The notes: generated from the sequence alone by a model not told the origin. Positions 44,312 through 54,295 are shown, counted from the stretch's first letter. The stretch: DNA of 64,000 nt from CAMDKS01 sp964402975 (GCA_964402975.1 CAYOEM010000007.1:1-64000); one strand, 5' to 3'. Program-made: numbers and translations.

Positions 44312-46135
44312 TCAGCCTCCGGACAATTCTTTCGAAAGTGATTCGTATTTCTTTTTTATTCGCGCCTCATCACGCGGGTCATTTTTAAGTCGCAACGCTT
44401 CGCGGTACTTGATTAGCGCTTTCTGCTTATTCCCTAGCGCGATCAAAGCATCCCCAATGTGCTCCCAAATAACGCCTTCTTCTTTTTCTATAGCCACCGC
44501 ACGCTCCAAGATCTCTAGCGCCCGGCTATATTGCTTTTTCTGGAAATAAACCCAACCCAATGAATCCATGTAGCCACCGTTGTCAGGCTGTATTTTGAGG
44601 GCACGTTGAATTAACTCCTCCGCTTCATCGAGATTTATTCCCTGCTCTGCAAACATGTATCCAAGAAAGTTCAGAGCAGCGGCATTATTGGGATCTCGAG
44701 TCACCAAATCTCGGAAAACTGACTCCGCCGAGCGCCTGTCCCCGCTTCGCTCAAAATATGCACCTTTGCTAAAGAGTAATTTAATGTCTGCTGGAAATTT
44801 TGTTAAACCGGCGTCCACGGCTGCGAGCGCTTCACTAAATTTACTTTCATCAGCAAGAAACTCTCCCCACAATAAATAAACAGACACGTCTGAATCCTTA
44901 CGAGCAGACAGAACACGCATCAAAGCAACTGCGCCATTCAGATCCCCCTCCTCTTTAAGAATGACTGCTTGTTGCTTGATAGCGTCAGACTTTAGGGGAG
45001 ATTCATTTTGTATCCTCTCAAAACGGCTAATCGCCTCTTTTTTTCGATTGGCCTTAGCAAGGGCAATGCCCGCCATGAACGATACACGATCAGACTCCGG
45101 TAATTCACGCTCTAGAGCGAGGATAACTTTTAAAGCCTCATCGAAACGCTGCATTTCCCACAGAATAATGACTTTCTGCATTTTCAGCCCCGGCACTTCA
45201 TCGGAGCTATTTTCAATCATGTCATCAATGAGACTCAGGGCGTTTGATAGATTACCAAGCTCCTTATAAAGAGACACCATGCGCTGTACGAGATCTGCGT
45301 TACCAGGATTGAATCTGTATAACTGCTCGTAGAGCTTCACTGCCTCTTTGCCTCTATTATTGAGATCAAGAGTCAAAGCATATATTAATGCAAGTTCAGG
45401 GTTGTTTTCTTGCAACTCCCAGGCTTTTCTTGCTGGGTCGACGGCTTCTTTAACTCTTTTTGCTCCGACAAGTAGCCGACTTAGCAGACTCCAACTCTGA
45501 AAGCTTTGGGGTATGTTTCTTGTCATTCTGTAAGCTACATCAATGGCAGACTTCATCTGCCCAGAGATTTGAAGACACTTTATTAAACTGTTATAGGCAT
45601 CCTCAAGTTTTGGATCTAACTCAATCGCTCTGCGAAGCTGCAGCTCACTTTCCCGGTAATCCTGCCTGAAAATCAAGGCCTGCCCATACAACAGCCTAAG
45701 ATTGGCGTCCAAGGGATAAAGTAGTGACATCCTCCGGGCTTCTGTTAACCCCTCATCACTTTTTGGATCGGTGATAATTTTGGTCCTGACCAATTGCGAT
45801 CCTGTGAACGCATTGGGATCTAGATTATAGGACATCTCAAAATGACTCTCGGCCGCAGCAGAGTCACCACGGAGTAGCTTGTTCTGAGCAACAAGATACT
45901 GATACATGGCATTAGCCCGTCGATTTGCCGGAGACCACATAGCGGCGGCATCACCAAGAACATCAGAGCCTGGATCTTCATCATTGTCCTTAGGTGTATT
46001 TTGACTGGCCTCTGACGAGCCTTGTGAGTCGCGGAGAGCTTCCGTCCCTTTCTTGGGGGCAACCGTACGGCAAGCCGTCAATCCAGTCAGAGCAACGCCG
46101 AGTATAAAACTTATTTTTTTTGAACGAAGCATCAT
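44312..46135 (-). CDS. TPR-repeat lipoprotein
   Basis: 607 residues from the ATG at 46135 (AAGG nine bases upstream). Lipoprotein signal peptide with lipobox VALTGLTAC. The rest is about 15 tetratricopeptide repeats, for example YNSLIKCLQISGQMKSAIDV, LNFLGYMFAEQGINLDEAEE and WEHIGDALIALGNKQKALIKY. The TPR solenoid suggests a periplasmic scaffold. It is followed directly by the LolB-like gene, a pair common in other Gram-negatives, so a role in outer membrane lipoprotein handling is likely but not proven. Confidence 0.85.
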   Translation of the reverse strand: MMLRSKKISFILGVALTGLTACRTVAPKKGTEALRDSQGSSEASQNTPKDNDEDPGSDVLGDAAAMWSPANRRANAMYQYLVAQNKLLRGDSAAAESHFEMSYNLDPNAFTGSQLVRTKIITDPKSDEGLTEARRMSLLYPLDANLRLLYGQALIFRQDYRESELQLRRAIELDPKLEDAYNSLIKCLQISGQMKSAIDVAYRMTRNIPQSFQSWSLLSRLLVGAKRVKEAVDPARKAWELQENNPELALIYALTLDLNNRGKEAVKLYEQLYRFNPGNADLVQRMVSLYKELGNLSNALSLIDDMIENSSDEVPGLKMQKVIILWEMQRFDEALKVILALERELPESDRVSFMAGIALAKANRKKEAISRFERIQNESPLKSDAIKQQAVILKEEGDLNGAVALMRVLSARKDSDVSVYLLWGEFLADESKFSEALAAVDAGLTKFPADIKLLFSKGAYFERSGDRRSAESVFRDLVTRDPNNAAALNFLGYMFAEQGINLDEAEELIQRALKIQPDNGGYMDSLGWVYFQKKQYSRALEILERAVAIEKEEGVIWEHIGDALIALGNKQKALIKYREALRLKNDPRDEARIKKKYESLSKELSGG

Positions 46136-46169
46136 CAATAGGGACCTTGCCAAAAAAAGATCCAAAAAT

Positions 46170-47048
46170 TTATAACCAATCAGAATACAGGGTTAAATTA
46201 TACCCGCTTCTTTGGCGATCAAGCAAAGCCAGTATACCCAAATCATCTCCGTAAAATATTCTCATCAAAGTCAAGCCCTCGGCCGGGGCTGTGGCGGGCG
46301 CTTTTGTTCTGTCTTTAGCCGCCAAGATGCCTTTTACGTCGTTTTCAGCAATTTTGCCCCGCCCCACTGCAACGAACGCCCCTACCAAATTCCTGACCAT
46401 CTGCTTCAAAAAACCATCGCCTAAAAATAAAATCTCGATCATAGGTCCGCGCTCTATAAACTGAATCTCCCTGACTCGTCTGACTTTCGTTTTTGCGGCA
46501 CTATCGCTCGCACAGAAGCTTGTGAAGTCATGCTCGCCTGTCACGTGTGACGCTGCGCTGCGCATGGCATTCAAGTTGAAATCCCCGCTTAGACTCCAAG
46601 ACAATTGGCTGTAGAAAGGTGATTCACCTTGCGAACGCCAAATCCAGTATCGGTAAACTTTACCCGTACAGTTAAAGATTGGATGAAAATTATCAGGCAC
46701 AGTCTGAGCATTCATTATACGAATATCTTTTGGCAAAAGAGCATTTAACCCCTTCAAGAGCCTCCAGCTATCTAAGCCACTCATGGACTTAAATGTGATA
46801 ACTTGGTGCTCTGCGTGTACCCCTGTGTCTGTTCGACTAGCGGCCGTGATTCTTACAGGGTGTCGACAGAAAGTAGCCAACGCTTTCTCGATTTTATCCT
46901 GGACAGTTTGACCATTGGGCTGGCTTTGGAATCCCTGGTAGGCCGCGCCGTGGTAGCAAAGATCTAACCTGTAAAGTGATTGAGTCGAAATCTTTCCGGC
47001 TTCTGGGTGATCATTCAATTTAGACTCAAACTCACTTGAAGGCTTCAA
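46170..47048 (-). CDS. truA: tRNA pseudouridine synthase A
   Basis: 292 residues. Converts uridines 38-40 in the anticodon arm to pseudouridine. Motifs: LCYHGAAYQGFQSQPNGQTVQ, and ASRTDTGVHAEHQV with the catalytic Asp; GDGFLKQMVRNLVG near the end. It starts with TTG at 47048, preceded by AGGA seven bases upstream, and overlaps the end of the barrel gene by 17 bases, so it is probably translationally coupled. Confidence 0.95.
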   Translation of the reverse strand: MKPSSEFESKLNDHPEAGKISTQSLYRLDLCYHGAAYQGFQSQPNGQTVQDKIEKALATFCRHPVRITAASRTDTGVHAEHQVITFKSMSGLDSWRLLKGLNALLPKDIRIMNAQTVPDNFHPIFNCTGKVYRYWIWRSQGESPFYSQLSWSLSGDFNLNAMRSAASHVTGEHDFTSFCASDSAAKTKVRRVREIQFIERGPMIEILFLGDGFLKQMVRNLVGAFVAVGRGKIAENDVKGILAAKDRTKAPATAPAEGLTLMRIFYGDDLGILALLDRQRSGYNLTLYSDWL

Positions 47049-48171
47049 AAGTAAATCCTAGACCAACCACATTCCTACCGAAGTTCAAACCCTCTTTCGA
47101 CGTCGATTTGACCGTCTCGACAAATCCTGAAAGGTAGACATATCCAATACCCATAGTTTCAATCATAGATCTAACGGTTCGCTCGTCCAGAGGATTCAAA
47201 AGCAGATGAACTGAGGCGCCGGCACTGATGGAGCGCTTACGACCCGTCGTCGTGTAAACCTGCGAGGACGCGGCGGCCAAATTAATTGGAGAGAGGCTAA
47301 GGGCTGAATCGCTGCGGGTCTCCTGCCACCAGTCAAGCTCTGCACCTGTCCAATAATCAACCACTAACCATTTGCGCCTGAATGGCGAAAACTGCAACTT
47401 TGCGCCCAATTGAATAGGAACAAAGAGTAAATTAGTGGAACTATTTTGATCTACACTTAAAGTGTCACAACTTGCCGACTGCGTTGCAGCGGAGGTTCCC
47501 GTCACGGCTTTACCCCGCACAGAGTACACACCGAGTCGGGTATAAACTCCAGGATTAACCCACCAATCTAGCGGAAACCACTCACCGGAAAAGGAAATGT
47601 GAGTCTGAGGCTTGCCGTAAAATTTGTTGTAACACTTTTGACTGTCATCGAATGTTGGCCTGTTGGCTGCCAACTGAATTTTGTTACGACCAAAGATTCG
47701 ACCGCCGTAGGTTCCTGTTACAGGACTTTTCTTCTCAGTCGACTCAGGTTCGCTGGTCGCCACAGCTTCTGCAGCTGGCTGATCTGTAGTCGATGCCTCG
47801 GGAGCTTGTTGCTGAGCCTTGGATTCATCCTCAGCAGCCGTTGCAGAGTCCGACTGTGCTTGAGTAGGCTCTTCACTCGGCTGTGGGGTCGCCTGCGCTT
47901 CGGCAGTGCCATTTTCAGACGTTTCGGTAGTGGAACTCTGGCTTGGGGCGGGCTCAGTCGAGGATTGAGCAGCTGATTCGGCAGGAACCGGGACTGGAGA
48001 GTCCGAACCCGCTTGCGACAGACTACCGTCCAAGGTTGCATCCTCAGCGTTGTCGAATTCTTGAACGTCTGAGCCAAGAGAATCTTGAGCGTTCAATAAA
48101 GTCGGCCATTGGAAAAGCAAAAGCAGGCCAAAAAGGCGGGCGAGGATTCGCCTAGAAATCGTCAACATCAT
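47032..48171 (-). CDS. Predicted outer membrane protein with acidic Ser/Ala/Glu-rich linker
   Basis: 379 residues. Signal peptide (ARLFGLLLLFQWPTLLNAQ), then about 130 residues of low-complexity sequence made of Ser, Ala, Glu, Thr, Pro and Gln, then a C-terminal domain with beta-barrel character (THISFSGEWFPLDWW, KLQFSPFRRKWLVVDY, VVGLGFTFEAFK). The final strand ending in an aromatic-rich FTFEAFK resembles barrel signals. GGAGG five bases before the ATG at 48171. No family recognised; located between asd and truA. Confidence 0.72.
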   Translation of the reverse strand: MMLTISRRILARLFGLLLLFQWPTLLNAQDSLGSDVQEFDNAEDATLDGSLSQAGSDSPVPVPAESAAQSSTEPAPSQSSTTETSENGTAEAQATPQPSEEPTQAQSDSATAAEDESKAQQQAPEASTTDQPAAEAVATSEPESTEKKSPVTGTYGGRIFGRNKIQLAANRPTFDDSQKCYNKFYGKPQTHISFSGEWFPLDWWVNPGVYTRLGVYSVRGKAVTGTSAATQSASCDTLSVDQNSSTNLLFVPIQLGAKLQFSPFRRKWLVVDYWTGAELDWWQETRSDSALSLSPINLAAASSQVYTTTGRKRSISAGASVHLLLNPLDERTVRSMIETMGIGYVYLSGFVETVKSTSKEGLNFGRNVVGLGFTFEAFK

Positions 48172-48194
48172 CGAGTCCTCCAGACCTTATAATG

Positions 48195-49199
48195 TTAACT
48201 GATTGCGCTTAAAATTTGAACCGCGTTGGTGGCCGCGCCTTTCTTGAGGTTATCAGCCACCACCCATAGCTGAACCCAGTCACTACGCTCTCGATCAATA
48301 GGAAGCCTGACTCGCGCCACATGCACGCCTTGAGACCCAGCAATGCCGCGCGGGGTAGGGAATTTAGAGTGATCATTCTCCAGACAGACTGTCAGCGCTT
48401 GAAATCGAGACAGGCAAGTGAGGACTTCCTGTCTTGATGCAGGCTTGGATAGCCTCACAGCAATAGACTCGCTGTGGCAATGGTAAACGGGAACCCTCAC
48501 TGTTGTTGCTAACACGTCAAGCTCTGGTTGAGCGAATATTTTCCGGGTTTCACGAACCATCTTCTCTTCTTCAAAACAATGACCGTTTTGGTCTAGGACA
48601 TCAATAGCCGGCAAAACGTTAAACGCTATGGGCTGGGCATAGACCTGCGGGCTAATCTCTGCAAACTTAAACGACGCTTCTACTTGCGACGATAGTTCAC
48701 GAATCCCTTTCTGCCCTGTTCCGGATACAGACTGGTAGGTTGAAACGTGAATTTGCTGAACTCCGAACTGCTCCATAAGAGGTTTAATAGCCACAACCAT
48801 CTGTATGGTCGAACAATTAGGATTAGCTATGATTGATCCGCGCTCAAGGCCTTTTAAAAGAGCACCGTTTACCTCCGGCACCACAAGGGGAACACCATCC
48901 ACCATACGCCATGCTGAACTATTATCGATAACTGTGACGCCCATATCTGCGATGGCTCGCGCATTTTGCCTGGAAAATGCACCGCCTGCACTCATCAAGC
49001 AAGCATCATAGCCCTTTAGCAAATCAAGCTTGAAGGCCCGGACTTCTTGCGCCTTGCCACGAAATGAAACCTGCTCACCAGCACTTCGCTCTGATGCGAA
49101 AAGACCAACGTCCACATGCTTAATCGCTGAATTCTCCAAGTCTGCGATCATCTCGCGACCAACCGCCCCTGTGGCTCCAACAATTGCAACCTTCATCAC
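48195..49199 (-). CDS. asd: Aspartate-semialdehyde dehydrogenase
   Basis: 334 residues. Reduces aspartyl phosphate to aspartate semialdehyde for lysine, diaminopimelate, threonine and methionine. NADP-binding GATGAVGREM at residues 8-17; catalytic Cys in NPNCSTIQMVVA; substrate and acid-base residues in YHCHSESIAVRL. Diaminopimelate from this route feeds peptidoglycan, consistent with the neighbouring cell-wall genes. Its ATG overlaps the pssA stop and has GAGGAG upstream. Confidence 0.96.
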   Translation of the reverse strand: MMKVAIVGATGAVGREMIADLENSAIKHVDVGLFASERSAGEQVSFRGKAQEVRAFKLDLLKGYDACLMSAGGAFSRQNARAIADMGVTVIDNSSAWRMVDGVPLVVPEVNGALLKGLERGSIIANPNCSTIQMVVAIKPLMEQFGVQQIHVSTYQSVSGTGQKGIRELSSQVEASFKFAEISPQVYAQPIAFNVLPAIDVLDQNGHCFEEEKMVRETRKIFAQPELDVLATTVRVPVYHCHSESIAVRLSKPASRQEVLTCLSRFQALTVCLENDHSKFPTPRGIAGSQGVHVARVRLPIDRERSDWVQLWVVADNLKKGAATNAVQILSAIS

Positions 49200-50035
49200 G
49201 GCTCCTCATCAAAGCTTGATTCAGCGAAGATTTCATCCTCGCTGGTTAATTTTGTCCAGCCAAATGCCCAAGCTAGCGGACCACTTAACACATAGAAAAA
49301 TATCAAACCAAAACCCACCATTTCGGGTGCATATGCAACAATCGAAACTAACATCACGAGTATGACGAGCAGCTGAAATGACCTGACAGACCCAAGTCTT
49401 AACACTTTATGGGATTTGTAAATGATATTGCTAACCATGAGAAGAGCAAGCACTGGGCTTAAACCGACCAGGAATAACTTTCTTATATCGGTATCAAGCA
49501 AGATTCTCACAAAACTGTTATCAGCAAGCGTCCCCATGGCATGCCTTTGATCCAGATCAACCATCAAAGACACAAAACTAGCTACAGCTATGGCCGCCAT
49601 AGGAATGGGTAGCCCCGTAAAATCTCCCGAGGCTTTACCAATAGAACTTAAAACATTAAACCGGGCTAATCTTAGCGCCCCACACGCCATAAACATGAAG
49701 CAAGCAACCCAACCGATGCGCCCAAGCTCTAAAAGCCCGTACTGATACATTAGAAAGGCAGGAGCAACTCCAAATGAAACACAATCACATAGAGAGTCAT
49801 ACTGAACACCAAACTCACTGGTGCCTTTTGTTAGGCGGGCAACGCGACCGTCAAGAACATCAAAAACTGCTGCCAACAGAATCGCAGCAGCCGCCCAGCC
49901 AAACTGGCCACTCATACTTTTTATAATTGAGAAAAAACCAAAGAAAAGATTACCAGTCGTAATCAAATTCGGAAGAATGTAAACAGCGCCCCCAAGTCGA
50001 ACCTGTCTTCCGTCGTTTGTCGCTACTTTATCCAT
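49196..50035 (-). CDS. pssA: Phosphatidylserine synthase
   Basis: 279 residues from ATG 50035; AGAGGGG about nine bases upstream makes it better than the GTG at 50044. CDP-alcohol phosphatidyltransferase joining CDP-diacylglycerol and serine. The family signature DG..AR.(8)G...D...D is complete: FDVLDGRVARLTKGTSEFG, then VQYDSLCD. About 7 membrane helices. Uses the CDP-DAG made by the upstream cdsA, so the operon arrangement makes metabolic sense. Confidence 0.93.
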   Translation of the reverse strand: MDKVATNDGRQVRLGGAVYILPNLITTGNLFFGFFSIIKSMSGQFGWAAAAILLAAVFDVLDGRVARLTKGTSEFGVQYDSLCDCVSFGVAPAFLMYQYGLLELGRIGWVACFMFMACGALRLARFNVLSSIGKASGDFTGLPIPMAAIAVASFVSLMVDLDQRHAMGTLADNSFVRILLDTDIRKLFLVGLSPVLALLMVSNIIYKSHKVLRLGSVRSFQLLVILVMLVSIVAYAPEMVGFGLIFFYVLSGPLAWAFGWTKLTSEDEIFAESSFDEEP

Positions 50036-50091
50036 TTGACTCACACCCCTCTAGCACGTCTAAGGCTAATTACTTTCAAAATTATTTTCAT

Positions 50092-50820
50092 TTATGAATT
50101 TGCCGAGGCCTTCTCTTCCACCGTCGACTTTCGTAAATATAACGGCATGGGTAAATTCTCAGAATCCAACCCCTTCCAATCAAACGGTTCGTCCATCTTC
50201 AAAGACTCGCCGATACTGCGGATTGCTAACTTCACTGCATCACGCCCTTGGATGGCACGAACACTTTCAACCTGGCGAGCGTTAGCCCAATTCATAATTA
50301 ACTCCCACTCCCCAACCAAAATCCAATTTGCCTTTTTATGATCAAGAAGAAACTTTTCAGCATCACTCCCATTCACATCAAAAGCCTTGACCAAGAGTGA
50401 GCCCCGATCAGAAAAAACAACATAACCCGTCGTTTTTGTTGCTGGCAAGAATAGGGCAATGCGCCCCCCCACCTCCCCGACAAGAGACCTCGCGAGATAT
50501 ACTAAGGACGAAATGCCGGAAATTTGTGGATGCCCACCTGCGGACAGCTGAAGGCCGGACAAAAACCCCAGAGCATAACCCATTCCAACCCGGATACCAG
50601 TAAATGAACCAGGCCCCTGGGACACGATGACCTTGCCGATCGCGTGCATCTCCAATCCTAAACGACTGAGCCCATTTTCCACCATCAACGGCAATTGCCG
50701 CGCACTGTCTGCGATGTCGTTAGCGACCTCTAAAAAGTCCATATTTTTCAATGAGTCATCAAAAAGACCGACGCCTGCTCCAAAGATCGATGTGTCGATA
50801 ATTAGAGTGTAATTCTTCAT
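50092..50820 (-). CDS. tsaB: tRNA threonylcarbamoyladenosine protein TsaB
   Basis: 242 residues. TsaB binds TsaD and TsaE to make t6A37 on tRNAs reading ANN codons. Signatures: LIIDTSIFGAGVGLFDD at the N-terminus, VIVSQGPGSFTGIRVGMGYALGF, and the C-terminal MPLYLRKS typical of the family. tsaD and tsaE are not in the window. Its start overlaps the rseP stop by four bases (ATGA), so translation is coupled. Confidence 0.92.
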   Translation of the reverse strand: MKNYTLIIDTSIFGAGVGLFDDSLKNMDFLEVANDIADSARQLPLMVENGLSRLGLEMHAIGKVIVSQGPGSFTGIRVGMGYALGFLSGLQLSAGGHPQISGISSLVYLARSLVGEVGGRIALFLPATKTTGYVVFSDRGSLLVKAFDVNGSDAEKFLLDHKKANWILVGEWELIMNWANARQVESVRAIQGRDAVKLAIRSIGESLKMDEPFDWKGLDSENLPMPLYLRKSTVEEKASANS

Positions 50821-52541
50821 TTGCTACCAAAAAGACTGCCAACGATGCTACCCCAGAATCGACTAAGATCGTTGTATAACGCAAGGATCACAAGAGACAT
50901 CACCATGATGAATCCCAGTTTCTGGAAGTTTTCAATCGTTGTCTCCTCAAGGGGAGATCTTTTTACAAATTCAGCCCCTAGCAGCATGAGCTGGCCACCA
51001 TCCAGCAGGGGAATCGGGAACAGATTAACCAATCCTAAGTTAATGGAAATCACAGCCATGCTTGCAAGAAACGCTATCCAGCCAGCCTTGGCCGAATCAC
51101 CTGCAACTTTCGCAATCATCATGGGGCCGCCCAATGATTTTATCGGTACACTCCCGGTTATGATTTGCCAGAAACCGACGAGCATGACAGACGTCTGCTT
51201 ATAAGCCTCATTTATGGCTACGCCGGCTGCGATAAGCGGGTTTTGCTCCCGAAGCAATTCAGCGTCAGGTAACGACGCCTGACCAAGCATCACTGCATTT
51301 AATAGATAAACTTGCACCAACCCCTCGGGGGCTTGGACGTCTAAAGATTTCAGCGGCACAAGGAAGGACATCTCTTTGAAGTTACGCACAACCACTAGAC
51401 GAACTTCGGAAGACTTCCAACTTTCCATCATCTCCTGTAGGTGGAAAATATTTCGGATCGGGATATTGTTCCACGATACCAAACGATCTCCGGGCTCCAA
51501 TATTCCAGATAAGCCTTCCCGAGGTAGCCCAACGGTTAGATGACTGTCAACGGCACCAAGCAAGGCTGCATAGGCTCTATCCGTTTGACCCAGATGAGCT
51601 GGCCATTTCGCCGTATCGAGGCTCACAATGCGGGCGTCAGATGATGTGATCTCCTGCGCACGACCATCCTTACCTTCAGCAATGGTAATGGGCCTAACCG
51701 TCACCCTAACCGGACGCCGATAGTTTTGACCCCACTCAGAAAAAAGTTTGAATGTCTCATGAAGACCCTGAATCTTGTGAGCATTGCCCGATTCATCCAA
51801 CCACGACTCAATTCTGTCGCCCGTTTTAAGTCCAGCCCGAGCCAGCGGCGAGTCGGCCGAGTTTATCGACACAACAGCGCTAGGATAACCAAGCGCAACT
51901 CCCACGCGACCAATTTTTGCTTTAGAACCGAAAATTGTTCGCCCAACAACAGCCTCGGGCGTCAATTTTTTTTCAATTTCTCGACCATCACGTAAAACGA
52001 TGACGTCGAGTTCCTTCTCCGGATTTTTCTGAAAGGTTCGTTCGATATCTGACCAGTTTTTAACCGTGACACCATCCACGCGTACAAATCTATCTCCCGG
52101 CACTATTCCAGCTTGCTGCGCCCGACTGCCCTCAATAACGTCACCCACGGTGGGAGGTGGCTGTTCGATTCCGTGAATCACCATCCCCCAAAAAATCAAA
52201 AATGCCAGAATAAAGTTAGCAGCCGGTCCAGCCGCTACGATAAATGCCCGCTTCCAAACAGATGCCTGCCAGTACAAAAGACCCACGACATCGTCAGGAG
52301 TATCTTCGTTTCTGGTACCGCCGTAAAACTTCACATATCCGCCGAGAGGAACCCAACCAATAAGAAACTCAGTTTGTCCGCGCTTAAACGCGGCAATTTT
52401 ATGTCCGAATCCAATGGCAAACCTTTCAACCCCAACTCCACAAAGTCGACCAGCTACATAGTGACCTAGCTCGTGAAACAGAACGAGCGTGCCAAGCATG
52501 ATGATCATAGCAACAGCAGGGTGATAAAAAATATTCTGCAT
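50817..52541 (-). CDS. rseP: Site-2 protease RseP
   Basis: 574 residues from ATG 52541 (the ORF extends to TTG 52571). Intramembrane zinc metalloprotease that cleaves anti-sigma factors or leader peptides. First helix holds LVLFHELGHYVAG (HExxH, His23-His27); the third zinc ligand is in FPIPLLDGGQLMLL. Between them lie two PDZ domains: GDVIEGSRAQQAGIVPGDRFV near residue 130, and a second around 350 (LEPGDRLVSWNNIPI). Longer than E. coli RseP (450) because of extra sequence between the PDZ units. It lies directly after cdsA, the usual uppS-cdsA-rseP order. Confidence 0.95.
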   Translation of the reverse strand: MQNIFYHPAVAMIIMLGTLVLFHELGHYVAGRLCGVGVERFAIGFGHKIAAFKRGQTEFLIGWVPLGGYVKFYGGTRNEDTPDDVVGLLYWQASVWKRAFIVAAGPAANFILAFLIFWGMVIHGIEQPPPTVGDVIEGSRAQQAGIVPGDRFVRVDGVTVKNWSDIERTFQKNPEKELDVIVLRDGREIEKKLTPEAVVGRTIFGSKAKIGRVGVALGYPSAVVSINSADSPLARAGLKTGDRIESWLDESGNAHKIQGLHETFKLFSEWGQNYRRPVRVTVRPITIAEGKDGRAQEITSSDARIVSLDTAKWPAHLGQTDRAYAALLGAVDSHLTVGLPREGLSGILEPGDRLVSWNNIPIRNIFHLQEMMESWKSSEVRLVVVRNFKEMSFLVPLKSLDVQAPEGLVQVYLLNAVMLGQASLPDAELLREQNPLIAAGVAINEAYKQTSVMLVGFWQIITGSVPIKSLGGPMMIAKVAGDSAKAGWIAFLASMAVISINLGLVNLFPIPLLDGGQLMLLGAEFVKRSPLEETTIENFQKLGFIMVMSLVILALYNDLSRFWGSIVGSLFGSK

Positions 52542-52595
52542 ACGCTCTTCTATCTTCAAGTGATGGGGCAAACTATGCCCCGGTAGAAACTGATT

Positions 52596-53504
52596 TTAGC
52601 TAGTCTTAATAACAGCTCCAGAGACATACAGAATAAACCAAATAACCGGAGCGGCAAACAAGACTCCATCGATCCGGTCCAAAGCTCCTCCATGGCCAGG
52701 AAGAAGCCGCCCCGAATCCTTAACTCCGGTGAATCTCTTTATAACTGACTCAACAAGATCGCCTAGTTGACCAGCAATTCCTCCGAAAAGCCCACAAAGT
52801 AGCGCCACCACCAATACGGTTCGATCCGTCGGCACAGCCCACAGGCTCCAGATGAAAGATCCCAACATACTCGCACCGAGCCCCACCAAGGCTCCCTCCC
52901 AAGTTTTCTTTGGGCTTTTATGCGGCGATAATTTATGGCGGCCCAAAAAGCGTCCACCAAAATAGCCACCCGTGTCCCCAAGCCAAACAATCGCCAAAAC
53001 CAACAAAAGGTAGATCCCACCAGGAGCGATTGCATAAAGATCCCAAACGACGAGCCAGGGAAATCCAGCATAGGCAAGCGTCAACGTAAAACCGAGAACC
53101 CGGGCCATTTCAGCCTCGATACCTCGAGTCGCGAAGGCACCAACCAGAATGGCGATGACAAACCCTAAGACAACGATGCCTCGACCCGCCTCCATACCAT
53201 ACAGAGCCGACACCATAAAAATAGAACACATGACCAGCGCACAAAATAACGCAAGGATTCGGTAATGATACGTGCGCGATGCGGCGACGTATATCTCTCC
53301 AGTTTCGCTGCGCCCACCACCTGCGAGGGAATAATTACGCAGCATTTCATCCAAACGAGGCTGAATCATCATGGACATTTCAAATACGGAGACAAAAATT
53401 GACGCCAGCAAAAGAATCATGACAGCCCATTCCGGGCCATCGATCAAAAGCCAAAGGAGCAAAGGAAGCAGCAAAAATGCCGTAAATAGCCGCACTCTCA
53501 ACAT
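52596..53504 (-). CDS. cdsA: Phosphatidate cytidylyltransferase
   Basis: 302 residues, about 8 membrane helices. Makes CDP-diacylglycerol from phosphatidate and CTP, the precursor of phospholipids. Signature near the C-terminus: SPKKTWEGALVGLG, DSGRLLPGHGGALDRIDG. Its ATG at 53504 overlaps the uppS stop by seven bases. Supplies pssA in the same operon. Confidence 0.95.
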   Translation of the reverse strand: MLRVRLFTAFLLLPLLLWLLIDGPEWAVMILLLASIFVSVFEMSMMIQPRLDEMLRNYSLAGGGRSETGEIYVAASRTYHYRILALFCALVMCSIFMVSALYGMEAGRGIVVLGFVIAILVGAFATRGIEAEMARVLGFTLTLAYAGFPWLVVWDLYAIAPGGIYLLLVLAIVWLGDTGGYFGGRFLGRHKLSPHKSPKKTWEGALVGLGASMLGSFIWSLWAVPTDRTVLVVALLCGLFGGIAGQLGDLVESVIKRFTGVKDSGRLLPGHGGALDRIDGVLFAAPVIWFILYVSGAVIKTS

Positions 53505-54295
53505 GTACTAGCACCCATCCTTGATGGATTCTCAACCCCTGCGGAGGACGGTACGGTCGACTGCCCGAATCGCCGTTCACGGCAAGAATAGGCCAATAGA
53601 GCTTTCTCAAACTCCGAACTGTCGAAATCGGGCCAGTTTACATCCGTAAAATAAAACTCGGTGTAAGCGGATTGCCAAAGTAGAAAATTACTAATCCGCA
53701 GCTCTCCACTTGTTCTGATTAATAAATCGGGATCGGGAATATTTTCAGTATCTAAGTGACGGGAAACCAATTCTTGGTCAATTTGATCTGGGTTGAGCTC
53801 TCCGGATAAAACCTTATCCGCAATTTTTTTCACAGCCCTCGTAATTTCAGCTCGGCCGCCGTAACTTATAGCAACGATGAGCGTGAGACCCGTATTGTCA
53901 TCCAACATCTCGACCGTTTCTTCGATCAATTTCTGAAGACCCAAAGATAGGCGGGATAAATCCCCAACTGTTTTAAAACGGACGTTTTTCTCAAGCAACG
54001 CTCGTCTTTCTTTGCGCAGGTAGTGCTCAAGCAGGTGCATAATCGCCCCCACCTCTTCAACTGGTCTTCGCCAATTCTCATCACTAAAAGCGTAAAGCGT
54101 GAGATATTTGACACCCTTCTGCCCAGCACATTCGACAATCTCTCGAACGCGCTCAGCTCCGTACTTGTGGCCGAACACCCTGGGATGGCCTTTTCTTCGT
54201 GCCCATCGCCCATTTCCGTCCATAATCACGGCAACATGACGCGGAGCCGCCGAACTTTCGACTTCAGTAGTGTTGGATGAACCAAGGTTAGACAT
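53498..54295 (-). CDS. uppS: Undecaprenyl pyrophosphate synthase
   Basis: 265 residues, cis-prenyltransferase making undecaprenyl diphosphate, the carrier for peptidoglycan and other glycans. Motifs: VAVIMDGNGRWARRKGHPRV (catalytic Asp), YLTLYAFSDENWRRP, AISYGGRAEI, and PDPDLLIRTSGELRISNFLLWQ. It is the first gene of the long minus-strand cell-envelope operon; the 125-base gap to the divergent rsmI-like gene should hold its promoter. Confidence 0.96.
   Translation of the reverse strand: MSNLGSSNTTEVESSAAPRHVAVIMDGNGRWARRKGHPRVFGHKYGAERVREIVECAGQKGVKYLTLYAFSDENWRRPVEEVGAIMHLLEHYLRKERRALLEKNVRFKTVGDLSRLSLGLQKLIEETVEMLDDNTGLTLIVAISYGGRAEITRAVKKIADKVLSGELNPDQIDQELVSRHLDTENIPDPDLLIRTSGELRISNFLLWQSAYTEFYFTDVNWPDFDSSEFEKALLAYSCRERRFGQSTVPSSAGVENPSRMGASTC

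Noticed and set aside
47599..47976. 125-codon open frame on the plus strand
   Set aside because: It is antisense to the Ser/Ala/Glu-rich low-complexity part of the barrel gene and its Arg/Leu/Ser-rich sequence is an artefact of that composition.
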